From Chloroflexota bacterium (GTDB lineage: Bacteria; Chloroflexota; UBA5177; JANWHV01): a stretch of 29,605 bases of DNA. Positions 8,111 to 15,801 of the stretch are shown piece after piece; the stretch's first letter is position 1; every line of letters begins with the position of its first letter. The position numbers were made by a program, and so were the translations under genes. Under the pieces are notes generated by a model. That model did no database searches. It had not been told where the DNA came from and worked only from the letters and a program-made list of their open reading frames with translations. The stretch lies in assembly GCA_025450375.1 (NCBI GenBank), contig JANWHO010000084.1:1-29605 (forward strand). The letters are read 5' to 3'.

Positions 8111-8179
8111 TGTAGGGGCACCCCTCGTGGGTGCCCTCAGGCCACGCCGCCAAGGGCACCCACGAGGGGTGCCCCTACA
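8111..8179. repeat. Perfect 27-bp inverted repeat, possible bidirectional terminator
   Basis: Arms 8111-8137 and 8153-8179 are exact reverse complements (left arm starts TGTAGGGGCACCCCTCGTGG) around a 15-nt loop. It sits between convergent genes, where such a hairpin could stop transcription from both sides, though no T-run follows. The GTAGGGGCACC start is shared with palindromes at 11535 and 12859. Confidence 0.85.
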
Positions 8180-8211
8180 GAGAACTGCCCGGGAATATAC
8201 GCCCCGGTGTG

Positions 8212-8805
8212 CTAGAGCACCCCTTTGGTGCTCGGCACGCGGTCTCCCCTGGCCGGGTCAATCCGCGAAGCGGCGTACAGGGCCCGCCCCAGCCCTTTGA
8301 ACACCGCTTCCACCCGGTGGTGGTCGTTCGAGCCGGCCAGGAGGCGCGCATGCAGATTGCAGCGGGCCTCGCCGGCAAGCGAATGAAAGAAGTGCGGCAC
8401 CATCTCGGTCGGCAGGGTGCCAAGCATGGGACCGCTGAGTGGCATGTCCAGCACCGCGTAGGGACGCCCCGAGAGATCCACGGCGACCAGGGCCAATGCC
8501 TCGTCCATGGGCACCACCGCGTGGGCCATCCGGATGATTCCCCGCCGCTCTCCCAGCCCTTCCCGGAGCGCGATTCCCAGAGCCAGGCCCGTGTCCTCAA
8601 CCGTATGGTGGGCGTCCACATGCAAATCGCCCTGGGTTTGCACCGAGAGATCGAACAAGCCATGGTGGGCGAGCAAGTGGAGCATATGGTCCAGAAAGCC
8701 CACCCCGGTGGAGATTTCGGCGTCCCCCGCCCCGTCCAGATTCCAGGTTACGGTCACCGCCGTCTCGCCGGTCCGCCGGGTGCAATGGCCAATTCTCTCG
8801 CTCAT
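8212..8805 (-). CDS. hisB: Imidazoleglycerol-phosphate dehydratase
   Basis: Sixth step of histidine synthesis: dehydrates imidazole-glycerol phosphate to imidazole-acetol phosphate in the cytosol, using manganese in a 24-subunit enzyme. The 197-residue length is that of the monofunctional enzyme, without the phosphatase domain of the E. coli fusion. Signatures include [18 protein letters not shown], the metal-binding [12 protein letters not shown], and [17 protein letters not shown] near the C-terminus. The ATG at 8803-8805 follows AAGGAG by 5 nt. It lies 58 nt downstream of the glycerate kinase gene on the same strand with no other his genes nearby, so the histidine pathway is probably scattered in this genome. 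Confidence 0.95.
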   Translation of the reverse strand: MSERIGHCTRRTGETAVTVTWNLDGAGDAEISTGVGFLDHMLHLLAHHGLFDLSVQTQGDLHVDAHHTVEDTGLALGIALREGLGERRGIIRMAHAVVPMDEALALVAVDLSGRPYAVLDMPLSGPMLGTLPTEMVPHFFHSLAGEARCNLHARLLAGSNDHHRVEAVFKGLGRALYAASRIDPARGDRVPSTKGVL

Positions 8806-8841
8806 CGGATCTCCTTTGTGGTTTATGGTGATTCCAGCTCT

Positions 8842-8859
8842 TCGGACCGATCGGTCCGA
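8842..8859. promoter_or_regulatory. 18-bp perfect palindrome between glycerate kinase and hisB
   Basis: TCGGACCGATCGGTCCGA is an uninterrupted palindrome starting 4 nt after the glycerate kinase stop and ending 36 nt before hisB. As RNA it could form a 7-bp stem with a GAUC loop; as DNA it resembles an operator for a dimeric repressor. No regulator gene is adjacent. Confidence 0.45.
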
Positions 8860-8863
8860 TTGG

Positions 8864-10021
8864 TTACCTTTCAGCCTTGGCACGGTCGCCCTGGCCGGCG
8901 GCCAGCCAGAGGCGCACTACTCGTTCGCTGGCTTGCCGGACGAGGCCGGCGGCGCGAGTGAAAGCCTTGGCATAGCTCATGGGGCCATCGGTGATCGGGA
9001 AGGCGGCGGCCAACCCCGCCGCGTACAATGGCCCGAGGTCAGCGGCGCGGACGCTGCCCCCAAGGGCGACCACGGGCACCCTCGCCCGCCTGGCATGGTG
9101 CAGGACACCGCTTATCACCTTCCCGTGCGCGGTCTGGCGGTCGAGCCGTCCCTCGCCGGTCAGCACGAGGGTCGCCCCGTCAAGCTCCCGATCGAAGGCC
9201 AGGGTTTCCAGGACCAACTCGATCCCCGATTCGCTCCGCGCCCCTACCGCGAGCAAGCCGGCGGTGAGCCCACCGGCGGCCCCTGCTCCCGGTAGGTCAG
9301 CCACCCGGATCCCGAGATCGCGGGCCAGCACGGCGGCCAGCCTGGCCAGATTGGCCTCTAGCACCGGGATGTCGGCTGGGCGGGCCCCCTTCTGAGGGCC
9401 GAACACCGCCGCCGCTCCCTGTGGGCCCACCAGGGGGTTCCGCACATCACAGGCCACCCGTAAGCGCACGGCCCGCAGCCTGGGGTCCAGATCCGAAAGA
9501 TCGATGGCCGCCAGATCCGCCAGTCCAGCGTTTCCAGGGGGTACTGGGTGGCCGCCGCTATCCTGGAGCCGGGCCCCGAGGGCCGCCAACGCCCCGGCTC
9601 CGCCGTCCACGGTCGCGCTTCCCCCCACCCCAAGGATGATCTCGCTGGCGCCCTGGTCGAGGGCGGCCCGGATGAGCTGGCCGGTGCCAAAGGTACCGGC
9701 CCGGAACGGATCGCGTTCATGCAGGCCCAGGAGGGGCAAGCCAGAGGCTGATGCCATTTCGACCACCACTACCCCGCCGCCCAGCAAGCCGATTGCCGCC
9801 TCGATTGACCGATTCAGGGGATCGCGCGCCGCCACCTTGAGGGTAGTGCCGCCTCGCGCCGCTACCAGGGCGGCCACCGTGCCTTCGCCGCCGTCGGCCA
9901 GGGGAAGCTGCCGCGTCTGGGCGCGCGGGGCGGCGCGGATCACGCCGGCTGCCATGGCGGCAGCCACTTCGGCGGCGGAAAGGCTGCCCTTGAAGGAATC
10001 GGGGGCGCAAATCACTCGCAT
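8864..10021 (-). CDS. Glycerate kinase (GarK/GlxK family)
   Basis: Phosphorylates D-glycerate with ATP, in this family usually to 2-phosphoglycerate, linking glyoxylate or sugar-acid breakdown to glycolysis. The 385-residue protein matches PF02595 throughout: opening [24 protein letters not shown] near residue 43, [20 protein letters not shown], then [11 protein letters not shown] and [16 protein letters not shown]. Length is normal for the family. The ATG at 10019-10021 has no ribosome site, but a TACAAT -10 box ends 6 nt upstream, so it is likely made from a leaderless transcript. hisB follows on the same strand after 58 nt. The 2-phosphoglycerate rather than 3-phosphoglycerate product is a family inference. 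Confidence 0.92.
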   Translation of the reverse strand: MRVICAPDSFKGSLSAAEVAAAMAAGVIRAAPRAQTRQLPLADGGEGTVAALVAARGGTTLKVAARDPLNRSIEAAIGLLGGGVVVVEMASASGLPLLGLHERDPFRAGTFGTGQLIRAALDQGASEIILGVGGSATVDGGAGALAALGARLQDSGGHPVPPGNAGLADLAAIDLSDLDPRLRAVRLRVACDVRNPLVGPQGAAAVFGPQKGARPADIPVLEANLARLAAVLARDLGIRVADLPGAGAAGGLTAGLLAVGARSESGIELVLETLAFDRELDGATLVLTGEGRLDRQTAHGKVISGVLHHARRARVPVVALGGSVRAADLGPLYAAGLAAAFPITDGPMSYAKAFTRAAGLVRQASERVVRLWLAAGQGDRAKAER

Positions 10022-10027
10022 GTGGGC

Positions 10028-10033
10028 ATTGTA
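10028..10033 (-). promoter_or_regulatory. -10 box for leaderless glycerate kinase transcript
   Basis: TACAAT on the minus strand is followed by 6 nt and then the ATG, so transcription would begin at or next to the start codon. A matching -35 is not obvious. Confidence 0.45.
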
Positions 10034-10086
10034 GCGGGAAAACGTGGCTTTTCTCGCCTGGAGACCCCGGTAATTGGCATTTTTTG

Positions 10087-10115
10087 GTGACAGCTTGGCG
10101 CCGCTATGCTATGAT
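10087..10115 (+). promoter_or_regulatory. Promoter of the 3D-domain protein gene
   Basis: GTGACA (10087-10092), a 17-nt spacer and TATGAT (10110-10115) with a TGC extension make a near-consensus housekeeping promoter. Transcription should begin near 10122. The decamer ATGCTATGAT (10106-10115) recurs exactly in the promoter at 25221-25230. Confidence 0.6.
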
Positions 10116-10242
10116 TCGCTCGGTCGTGCGCCGGTCGGAAGTGGTGTGTTGCCTGGATGGCTACTCGCCACGGGTCCAATCTCGGAGGAAGGGAGGAAAG
10201 CCGGTACCAGCGGCGGAAGCGCTCTGGAACTGGCCGTACTTA

Positions 10243-11400
10243 TTGAAGAGAGACACGACTGGACACTCACGCAAGGCTCCGATAGCCGGGGCTGTTGCCG
10301 TACTTTGCCTCGGTCTGAACCATGGAATCGGCTCCCCGCGAGCCGCCCAGGTCCAGGCCCAGGCATCGGGGACCACGCAAGCGCGGGCATTGCTTTCACC
10401 GGGCGATGACCTGAATCCAGAAAGGGTTGGGATGTTTTCCATGACGACGCAACCGTCGCTCAGCGGTACACCCCCGCGCCTTGCCGTCCTCAAGCCTCTA
10501 TTCGCCGTCGACCGCCAGGTCGGTACGGCGCCCCTGAAAGCGCCGCCCTCGCGCGGCATCTCTACATTGCCTGGCGGGTCTCTGAACCCGCCCCATGGTG
10601 GCCAGGGCAATGCTTACTCGCCTGCCTCTCAGGTACAAACAACGAGGGCCACCGTACTCGTCCAACCTCGCACGCTCTTTCACTCACGGGCGCAGTCCCC
10701 CGCGCAAGCTCGGGAAGCGATCAACGCGACCCTGGCCATCCTGACGAAGGCGACCGCGCGAACCTCGTGGTTCGCGGGGCCCCAGGCATCAGCCGCCGGT
10801 TTGGCCGGCATCGTTTCGACGGTGCGTGGCCGGCAAGCCAGCCTTTCGTCACTGAGTCTCGAACGTGTTCTCGATAATCAGAAACTGACCCCTGTCGCTC
10901 CTCTCCCTCTCAGCCGAGGGGAAGAGACCGGCGTGGTGGCGAACGATCTGGCTATCATGGCGCGGCGGCCGCACATTGCCGCCGGACTGAAAATGGTGGG
11001 GGTACACCCGTCCCCTACCAAATACCTGCAAGCAGCCGGCTCACAAACTCTGACGCGGGCCGGCTATACCACCAAGGTCCCTAGCACGGGGAATGCGTCT
11101 AGCTGGACCGCCGCGACCATGCCGGGCGGAAATGCCACTCTCTTCTGGATCACCGGCTATACCTGGACCGGGAGCAAAACGAGAACTGGCACGTATCCGC
11201 ACTGGGGGACGGTCGCGGTCGACCCACGAGTCATTCCCTTGGGGTCCACCGTCTACATTCAGGGCCTCGGCCAATTTCGAGCCGAGGATACTGGGGGGGC
11301 GATTACTGGAAGCCGAGTGGATGTCTTCGTGGCCAGCGCCGCCCAGGCGTACCAACTCACAGGCTATAAGTTGGTAAGCTTCATCCCACCCAATCAGTAA
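10243..11400 (+). CDS. Secreted 3D-domain cell-wall protein
   Basis: 385 residues from the chosen TTG start. The first part reads as a signal peptide (basic n-region KRDTTGHSRK, hydrophobic APIAGAVAVLCLGL, cleavage near AAQVQA). The last 90 residues form a 3D domain (PF06725, double-psi beta-barrel): ITGYTWTG, then VAVDPRVIPLGSTVYIQG, then FRAEDTGGAITG and RVDVF, containing the three aspartates that name the family. Such domains occur in peptidoglycan-acting proteins such as MltA-like and Rpf/YuiC enzymes. The middle (about 10400-11040) is low-complexity linker with several DNA hairpins. The start is uncertain: the frame is open from 10084, but the inferred transcription start near 10122 excludes earlier codons; GTG at 10126 is the alternative. 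No clear ribosome site precedes the TTG. Confidence 0.75.
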   Translation: MKRDTTGHSRKAPIAGAVAVLCLGLNHGIGSPRAAQVQAQASGTTQARALLSPGDDLNPERVGMFSMTTQPSLSGTPPRLAVLKPLFAVDRQVGTAPLKAPPSRGISTLPGGSLNPPHGGQGNAYSPASQVQTTRATVLVQPRTLFHSRAQSPAQAREAINATLAILTKATARTSWFAGPQASAAGLAGIVSTVRGRQASLSSLSLERVLDNQKLTPVAPLPLSRGEETGVVANDLAIMARRPHIAAGLKMVGVHPSPTKYLQAAGSQTLTRAGYTTKVPSTGNASSWTAATMPGGNATLFWITGYTWTGSKTRTGTYPHWGTVAVDPRVIPLGSTVYIQGLGQFRAEDTGGAITGSRVDVFVASAAQAYQLTGYKLVSFIPPNQ

Positions 11401-11431
11401 AGCGAACGATCCACCGCCTCGCGCATGACCA

Positions 11432-11465
11432 CAAGAAGCCCGTCGCCAAAACGACGGGCTTCTTG
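11432..11465 (+). terminator. Strong hairpin terminator after the 3D-domain gene
   Basis: A perfect 14-bp stem (CAAGAAGCCCGTCG with its complement) closes a CCAAAA hexaloop. It starts 32 nt after the stop codon. There is only a short T-rich end (CTTCTTG), and the A-rich left side would let it act on the convergent gene too. Confidence 0.8.
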
Positions 11466-11534
11466 CGTGTATGCGTGCTCACTGGCTCATCATTGCCCAC
11501 AAATCCCCCTGGCATGCTGGATCACGTCCTTCTC

Positions 11535-11565
11535 GGTAGGGGCACCCTTCGTGGGTGTCCCTACC
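11535..11565. repeat. GTAGGGGCACC-family palindrome, short copy
   Basis: Arms of 13 bp (11535-11547 and 11553-11565) with one mismatch around a 5-nt loop. It lies just downstream of the deacetylase-fold gene and shares GGTAGGGGCACC with the other two copies. Confidence 0.75.
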
Positions 11566-11572
11566 CGATCCC

Positions 11573-12808
11573 TTACGACACCCTGAGGTCGTGATCGCCA
11601 GCCAGGGCCCAACAGAGATAGATTCGGCCGCCCTGATGGAACCACGACCCTTCGCGCAGGGCCTCGGCAGTCTGGGCGCGGGCCAGAGGGACGCCGTCGA
11701 GCCGTACCTCGCGCGGGTCACGCGCGCCGAGCGACACGGTAAAGCGTGGGCACGCGAAGGGGCTGGCGAGGCGCAGGGCAATCGTACCGTCATCGGCCTC
11801 GGCGGTGAGGCTCGCGGCGGCGGCGGCGTAGTGGGCCAGGTCATTGCAACCCGTCCAGGCCACGCGGTCGCCAAAGTACTCTTCGATCCGCCGGATCACC
11901 TCGGCCAGAGCCGGCAGACCACTGAGGGTGCCCTGGGCGAACATGGTCTGCCAATGGGTGTGGAAGACGGCCGGGCCGCCGGCGCGCAGCACCTCCGCCA
12001 GGCGGCCACCTTGGCCTTCGGCGTCGATCAGCATATCGGGGTCCGCGGCCTGGCCCGACCATAAGCCCATGCCGAAATCGTAGCGATCGCAGGCCACGAT
12101 GCTCACTACGGCTTCGCCGGCCTCGGGTCGGTGGATAGTCAGCCTGGGCGGCACATGGGCGGATTGACTATCCGCCTGAAGAAAGTACCAGCTAAGCGAG
12201 CGCATGTGCACCGCCTGCTGGGCCCCCAGGATCGCCTCCGCGTATTCATTCTCGCCCTGGTTTCCGAAATCCCAGGGCGAGGTCACGCCGGCGCAGGGCA
12301 GATCCACTTGGTCCAGGATCTCCAGACCAAGGGAGAGATAGGGAAGGAGGGTCTTCCGGTCCTGATCGCGGCTCCATACGTGCTCCCAGAACGGGAGCAG
12401 TTGTCCCGTGGCGAGGTCGAGCGCGTTCCAGTGGGTAAGCGCTTCCGGGGTGATGTCGAGCCAGGGGGCGATCCGCTCACGGGTCACATCGAGAAAGTAG
12501 GCCACATCGGCATGGCTCACTCCGCGTACCGTTCGGTCCACTCTGCCCAGGCCAAACGGATAGGGGATCACGCTGAACTTACCCCGTATCCTGGTAGCCT
12601 CAACCAGGTCGGCGAAGCGATCCACCAACTCACGCGAGGTGTGCATGGGCCCATTGCGGAAGCCGCTATGGAAATAGGCGGGATTGTAGCCGGGGGTGGG
12701 ATCGTCCACGATCAGGCTGATCGGCTGGCGGAGCAATGGGTGCTCCACCCGCAAGTCAAACTCGGCCAGGCTACGCCAGTGAAAGGGCGGATCGACGGAG
12801 GTGGTCAT
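11573..12808 (-). CDS. Deacetylase-fold protein of unknown function
   Basis: 411-residue soluble protein without signal peptide. The early stretch ISLIVDDPTPGYNPAYFH (about 30-47) looks like the first strand and metal-site DD of the glycoside hydrolase/polysaccharide deacetylase (NodB-like) barrel. Other parts fit a barrel of this type: GKFSVIPYPFGLGRVD, ACDRYDFGMGLW, VFHTHWQTMF with a candidate metal histidine, and AWTGCNDLAHYAA. The last 70 residues look like a separate beta domain. Relatives are usually annotated hypothetical; carbohydrate or envelope metabolism is plausible but not shown. The ATG at 12806-12808 follows AAGGA by 7 nt. It stands alone, converging on the 3D-domain gene and divergent from the ABC importer. 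Confidence 0.7.
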   Translation of the reverse strand: MTTSVDPPFHWRSLAEFDLRVEHPLLRQPISLIVDDPTPGYNPAYFHSGFRNGPMHTSRELVDRFADLVEATRIRGKFSVIPYPFGLGRVDRTVRGVSHADVAYFLDVTRERIAPWLDITPEALTHWNALDLATGQLLPFWEHVWSRDQDRKTLLPYLSLGLEILDQVDLPCAGVTSPWDFGNQGENEYAEAILGAQQAVHMRSLSWYFLQADSQSAHVPPRLTIHRPEAGEAVVSIVACDRYDFGMGLWSGQAADPDMLIDAEGQGGRLAEVLRAGGPAVFHTHWQTMFAQGTLSGLPALAEVIRRIEEYFGDRVAWTGCNDLAHYAAAAASLTAEADDGTIALRLASPFACPRFTVSLGARDPREVRLDGVPLARAQTAEALREGSWFHQGGRIYLCWALAGDHDLRVS

Positions 12809-12858
12809 TGGCTAATCCTTACCTGCGGGTCCCACCCCGATGTTCCATCAAGACTTTT

Positions 12859-12908
12859 GGTAGGGGCACCGGGTACCCTCCGGGTGATGGGTGCCCGGTG
12901 CCCCTACC
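12859..12908. repeat. GTAGGGGCACC-family palindrome, 20-bp arms
   Basis: Left arm 12859-12878 and right arm 12889-12908 are inverted copies with one mismatch, which would be a G-U pair in RNA, closing a 10-nt loop. It is located upstream of both the deacetylase-fold gene and the ABC importer, so it is not a simple terminator of either. Confidence 0.8.
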
Positions 12909-12972
12909 TTCATCCTCTGGAGAGAGAAATCTCTTGAGGAAAGGATACCGTGGCCCGTGGCCTCCGCGCCAT

Positions 12973-13002
12973 TTGACAGAGACCGGGCCGTAGCCCTATT
13001 GT
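12973..13002 (+). promoter_or_regulatory. Promoter upstream of the peptide ABC importer
   Basis: TTGACA (12973-12978), an 18-nt spacer and TATTGT (12997-13002) match the housekeeping consensus well. Transcription from about 13009 leaves a leader of about 140 nt before the binding-protein gene. A second TATACT at 13080-13085 has no -35 partner. The rest of 12909-13150 holds nothing else I can identify. Confidence 0.5.
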
Positions 13003-13150
13003 GGCATGAAGGAAGCTGATAGACCGACAGTGAGGGGAGTGCTGAACCGAACGAGTCAGCTGTACGTCGGAGGATCAGGTATACTGGCGTTACTGGTTAT
13101 TGTCCATCGGAATTATAGCGAATTCATTCACGCACGAGAAAGGAACGGTC

Positions 13151-14797
13151 ATGGAGATTCGTTCGCGCCGGCTACGCGTGCTTGGCGCCCTGGCCCTGGT
13201 CACCGGCCTCTTCGGGCCCCTCGCCGCCGGGTCGCCCGCTGGCAACCGCGCCCACGCCGCGCCGGCGCGAGTCGGCGGCGGCATCCTGCGGATCGCCGAT
13301 GAAGGGGTGAGCGATCTGGCCTCCATCGACCCCCCGAACCCCAGCGCGGGTGACGCGCAGAGCAGCATCGTGGAGGCCCTGGTCTTCGGCGGCCTGGTCC
13401 GCCTGGATCAGAACTTGAACATACAGCCGGACGCCGCGTCTTCCTGGAAGGTGAGCGGCGACGGCAAGGTCTACACCTTCACTCTACGGCCCGGACTCAA
13501 GTGGAGCGACGGCACGCCAGTCACCGCCGCCGATGTCGTATGGTCCTTCAACCGCGATTTCTCGCCCGCCTATGCCACCGGCAACGTAGGCTTTTATCTG
13601 GCCAGTATCGCGGGCGGTACGGCCGTGGCGAATGGGAAGGCCAAGACGGTGTCTGGCATCCAAGCGATTGGGACCGATCAGATACGCTTTACCCTCGTCG
13701 CGCCAGCCGCGGTCTTCCTCAACGACCTCGCCTATGACATCTCCTATCTGGTCCCTCGCGCCCAGGCGACGGCCGACCCCAAGAACTGGACCGATCATGC
13801 CGTCGGCACTGGACCCTTCATGGTCAAACAATGGAAACATAATCAGGAAATCGATCTGGTTCCCAACCCCAACTACTGGCGGGGCAAGCCCAAGCTGGCC
13901 GGGGTGAACGTGGAGTTCATCAAAAACACCGAGACCGCCTATAACCTCTATAACACCGGGGCCGTCGATATTATGGGCCTGGTGAACTTCCCCGGTAATC
14001 ATCTGAAGGACGCCCTGGGCAAGCCTGGGTTCCACTCCACTCCGCAACTCTTTACCGAGTTCCTGGTCCTGAATGAGAAGCATACGCCGCTGAACAATCC
14101 CCTGGTGCGCGAGGCGCTCTCCTACGCGATCAACAGAGTGACGGTCGCCAAGTTGCTCAAGGACCGTTTCTTGCCCGCCCATGGCATGCTGCCGCCTGGG
14201 ATGCCCGGCTATAACAAGAGCCAGGCCGGCCAGGTCTATGATCCGGCCAGGGCCCAGGCGCTGCTGGCCAAGGCCGGGTATCCCGGCGGGAAGGGATTCC
14301 CCAAGCTTACGATCAACGTCGATGGCGGCGACAACGACGGGGAAACCAAGGCGGTCGCCTACACCGAGTTCTGGAAGCAGGTTCTGGGGATCACGGTCAG
14401 TATCAACCAACTGGAGCACGGCGCCTATATCAGCGCTTTGACCGGCCACAACTTCGATATCGCCAGCATCCAGTGGGGGGCGGATTACCCGGACCCCAAT
14501 GACTTTCTGAGCCTGATCTGGCAGACCGGCGCCGGGGCCAACAATGGCTTTTACAGCAATGCCCAGTTTGATGCCCTGACCAAGCAGGCGGATACAATGC
14601 CGCACGATAGCCCGGCCCGCTTCCAGAAGTATCGGCAAGCGGAGACGATCATGCTGAATCAGGCGGGCGGAATCATGATGCTCTGGGGCCGGGCCAACGT
14701 CTTGCTCCGGCCGACCGTACACGGCCTACAGTTGACCGCCCTGGGCGGCGCCTACCTTCTGGCCGCGCCCAATTGGGCAAACGTCACCATTTCGTGA
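13151..14797 (+). CDS. Peptide/nickel-type ABC transporter, substrate-binding protein
   Basis: Extracytoplasmic binding protein of the DppA/OppA family (SBP_bac_5), 548 residues, normal length. The signal peptide spans about residues 1-38 (LRVLGALALVTGLFGPLAAG, cleavage after AHA) and lacks a lipobox cysteine, so the protein is not an obvious lipoprotein. The family signature is clear: YTFTLRPGLKWSDGTPVTAA, DVVWSFNR, VGTGPFMVKQW and NPNYWRGKPKL. Ligands of this family are mostly di/oligopeptides, sometimes sugars or metals; the sequence does not choose between them. The ATG is preceded by AAAGGA at 7 nt. It is followed by a hairpin and the two permeases, the usual order. Confidence 0.93.
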   Translation: MEIRSRRLRVLGALALVTGLFGPLAAGSPAGNRAHAAPARVGGGILRIADEGVSDLASIDPPNPSAGDAQSSIVEALVFGGLVRLDQNLNIQPDAASSWKVSGDGKVYTFTLRPGLKWSDGTPVTAADVVWSFNRDFSPAYATGNVGFYLASIAGGTAVANGKAKTVSGIQAIGTDQIRFTLVAPAAVFLNDLAYDISYLVPRAQATADPKNWTDHAVGTGPFMVKQWKHNQEIDLVPNPNYWRGKPKLAGVNVEFIKNTETAYNLYNTGAVDIMGLVNFPGNHLKDALGKPGFHSTPQLFTEFLVLNEKHTPLNNPLVREALSYAINRVTVAKLLKDRFLPAHGMLPPGMPGYNKSQAGQVYDPARAQALLAKAGYPGGKGFPKLTINVDGGDNDGETKAVAYTEFWKQVLGITVSINQLEHGAYISALTGHNFDIASIQWGADYPDPNDFLSLIWQTGAGANNGFYSNAQFDALTKQADTMPHDSPARFQKYRQAETIMLNQAGGIMMLWGRANVLLRPTVHGLQLTALGGAYLLAAPNWANVTIS

Positions 14798-14816
14798 TTG
14801 GTTAGGAGGGAGGGAC

Positions 14817-14844
14817 GGATGTGGCTCGATCCTGAGCCGCATCC
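14817..14844 (+). terminator. Intercistronic hairpin between binding protein and permease
   Basis: GGATGTGGCTC pairs with GAGCCGCATCC (11 bp, one U-G pair) around a 6-nt loop, flanked by purine-rich and pyrimidine-rich tracts that extend the stem imperfectly. There is no T-run. Such hairpins commonly protect the message or partly terminate, raising binding protein over permease. Confidence 0.6.
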
Positions 14845-14865
14845 CTCCTCCTCTCCCACGCGACA

Positions 14866-15801
14866 ATGATCGTTTTTCTGGTCAGGCGTTTTTTCGGCCT
14901 GATCTTCGTGCTTTTCGCGGTCACCTTCATGACCTTCCTGATCGGCCACGCCGCTCCGGGCGATCCGATCCAGATCATTCTTGGCTTCCATTCCGACCCG
15001 GCGACTTACCACCGCCTGCGTCATTTCTACGGCCTGGATCAGCCCCTTCTCCAGCAGTACGTCCAGTATGTCTGGAACATCGCGCGCTACTGGAACTTTG
15101 GCTACTCGTACCAGTATGGGGGACGTCCGGTGGCCAGCATCCTCGGTACGGCCCTGCCGGTCACCTTCACCATCGGCCTGTCGGCCCTGGCCCTGGCGGT
15201 CGCGATCGGGGTGCCGGTCGGAGTGTACGCCGCCACCAAGCGCAACCAAATCGGGGATCGCCTGAGTATGACCGCCATGCTGGTGCTCTATTCAGTCCCC
15301 AGCTTCGTGCTCATACCGCTGCTGGTCGGAGTGGACATCTGGCTCTCGCAGCACCGGTACCCTTCGCTTCCGGTGGCCAATTGGGGAACGGTCCAGCAAG
15401 CGGTGCTCCCGGTCCTGGTGCTGTCCGCCGGGACTATCGCCTACATCGCGCGTCTCACCCGCACCACCATGGTAGGCATGCTGCGGGAGGACTTCATCCG
15501 GACCGCCAGGGCCAAGGGGCTGACCCGGCGCCGCATCGTCCTTGGTCACGCGCTGCGTCCAGCCCTGCTGCCGGTAGTCACCTTTCTCGGTCCGGCGATC
15601 GCCGGGCTGGTGACCGGCACTTTCGTGGTGGAGAATATCTTCAATCTTCCCGGCGTGGGCTTCGCGGCGGTCCAGAGCATCGAGTCGCGTGATTATCCTG
15701 TCGTGCAGGGAGCGACCATCGTGGTGGCGGTGATCGTGGTCCTGATGAATCTGGTGGCCGATATCCTGTATCGGGTGCTCGACCCGAGGATTCAAGAATA
15801 A
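14866..15801 (+). CDS. Peptide-type ABC transporter permease (DppB/OppB)
   Basis: Inner-membrane permease subunit of 311 residues with about six membrane helices. It opens MIVFLVRRFFGLIFVLFAVT, the usual DppB start, and carries the cytoplasmic coupling loop ARAKGLTRRRIVLGHALRPA (about residues 209-228) that contacts the ATPase, followed by VENIFNLPGVG. Together with the next gene it forms the membrane channel for the solute delivered by the upstream binding protein. The ATG has no clear ribosome site. Its TAA overlaps the next ATG by one base. Confidence 0.93.
   Translation: MIVFLVRRFFGLIFVLFAVTFMTFLIGHAAPGDPIQIILGFHSDPATYHRLRHFYGLDQPLLQQYVQYVWNIARYWNFGYSYQYGGRPVASILGTALPVTFTIGLSALALAVAIGVPVGVYAATKRNQIGDRLSMTAMLVLYSVPSFVLIPLLVGVDIWLSQHRYPSLPVANWGTVQQAVLPVLVLSAGTIAYIARLTRTTMVGMLREDFIRTARAKGLTRRRIVLGHALRPALLPVVTFLGPAIAGLVTGTFVVENIFNLPGVGFAAVQSIESRDYPVVQGATIVVAVIVVLMNLVADILYRVLDPRIQE

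Noticed and set aside
10255..10330. Weak resemblance to a c-di-GMP (GEMM) aptamer, ACGCAAGGCTCCG
   Set aside because: The stretch encodes the signal peptide of the 3D-domain protein and the second conserved strand of the aptamer is not convincing.
13006..13302. Plus-strand open frame of 98 aa just after the TTGACA promoter
   Set aside because: It starts upstream of the predicted transcription start, lacks a ribosome site and runs into the binding-protein gene in another frame; treated as leader.
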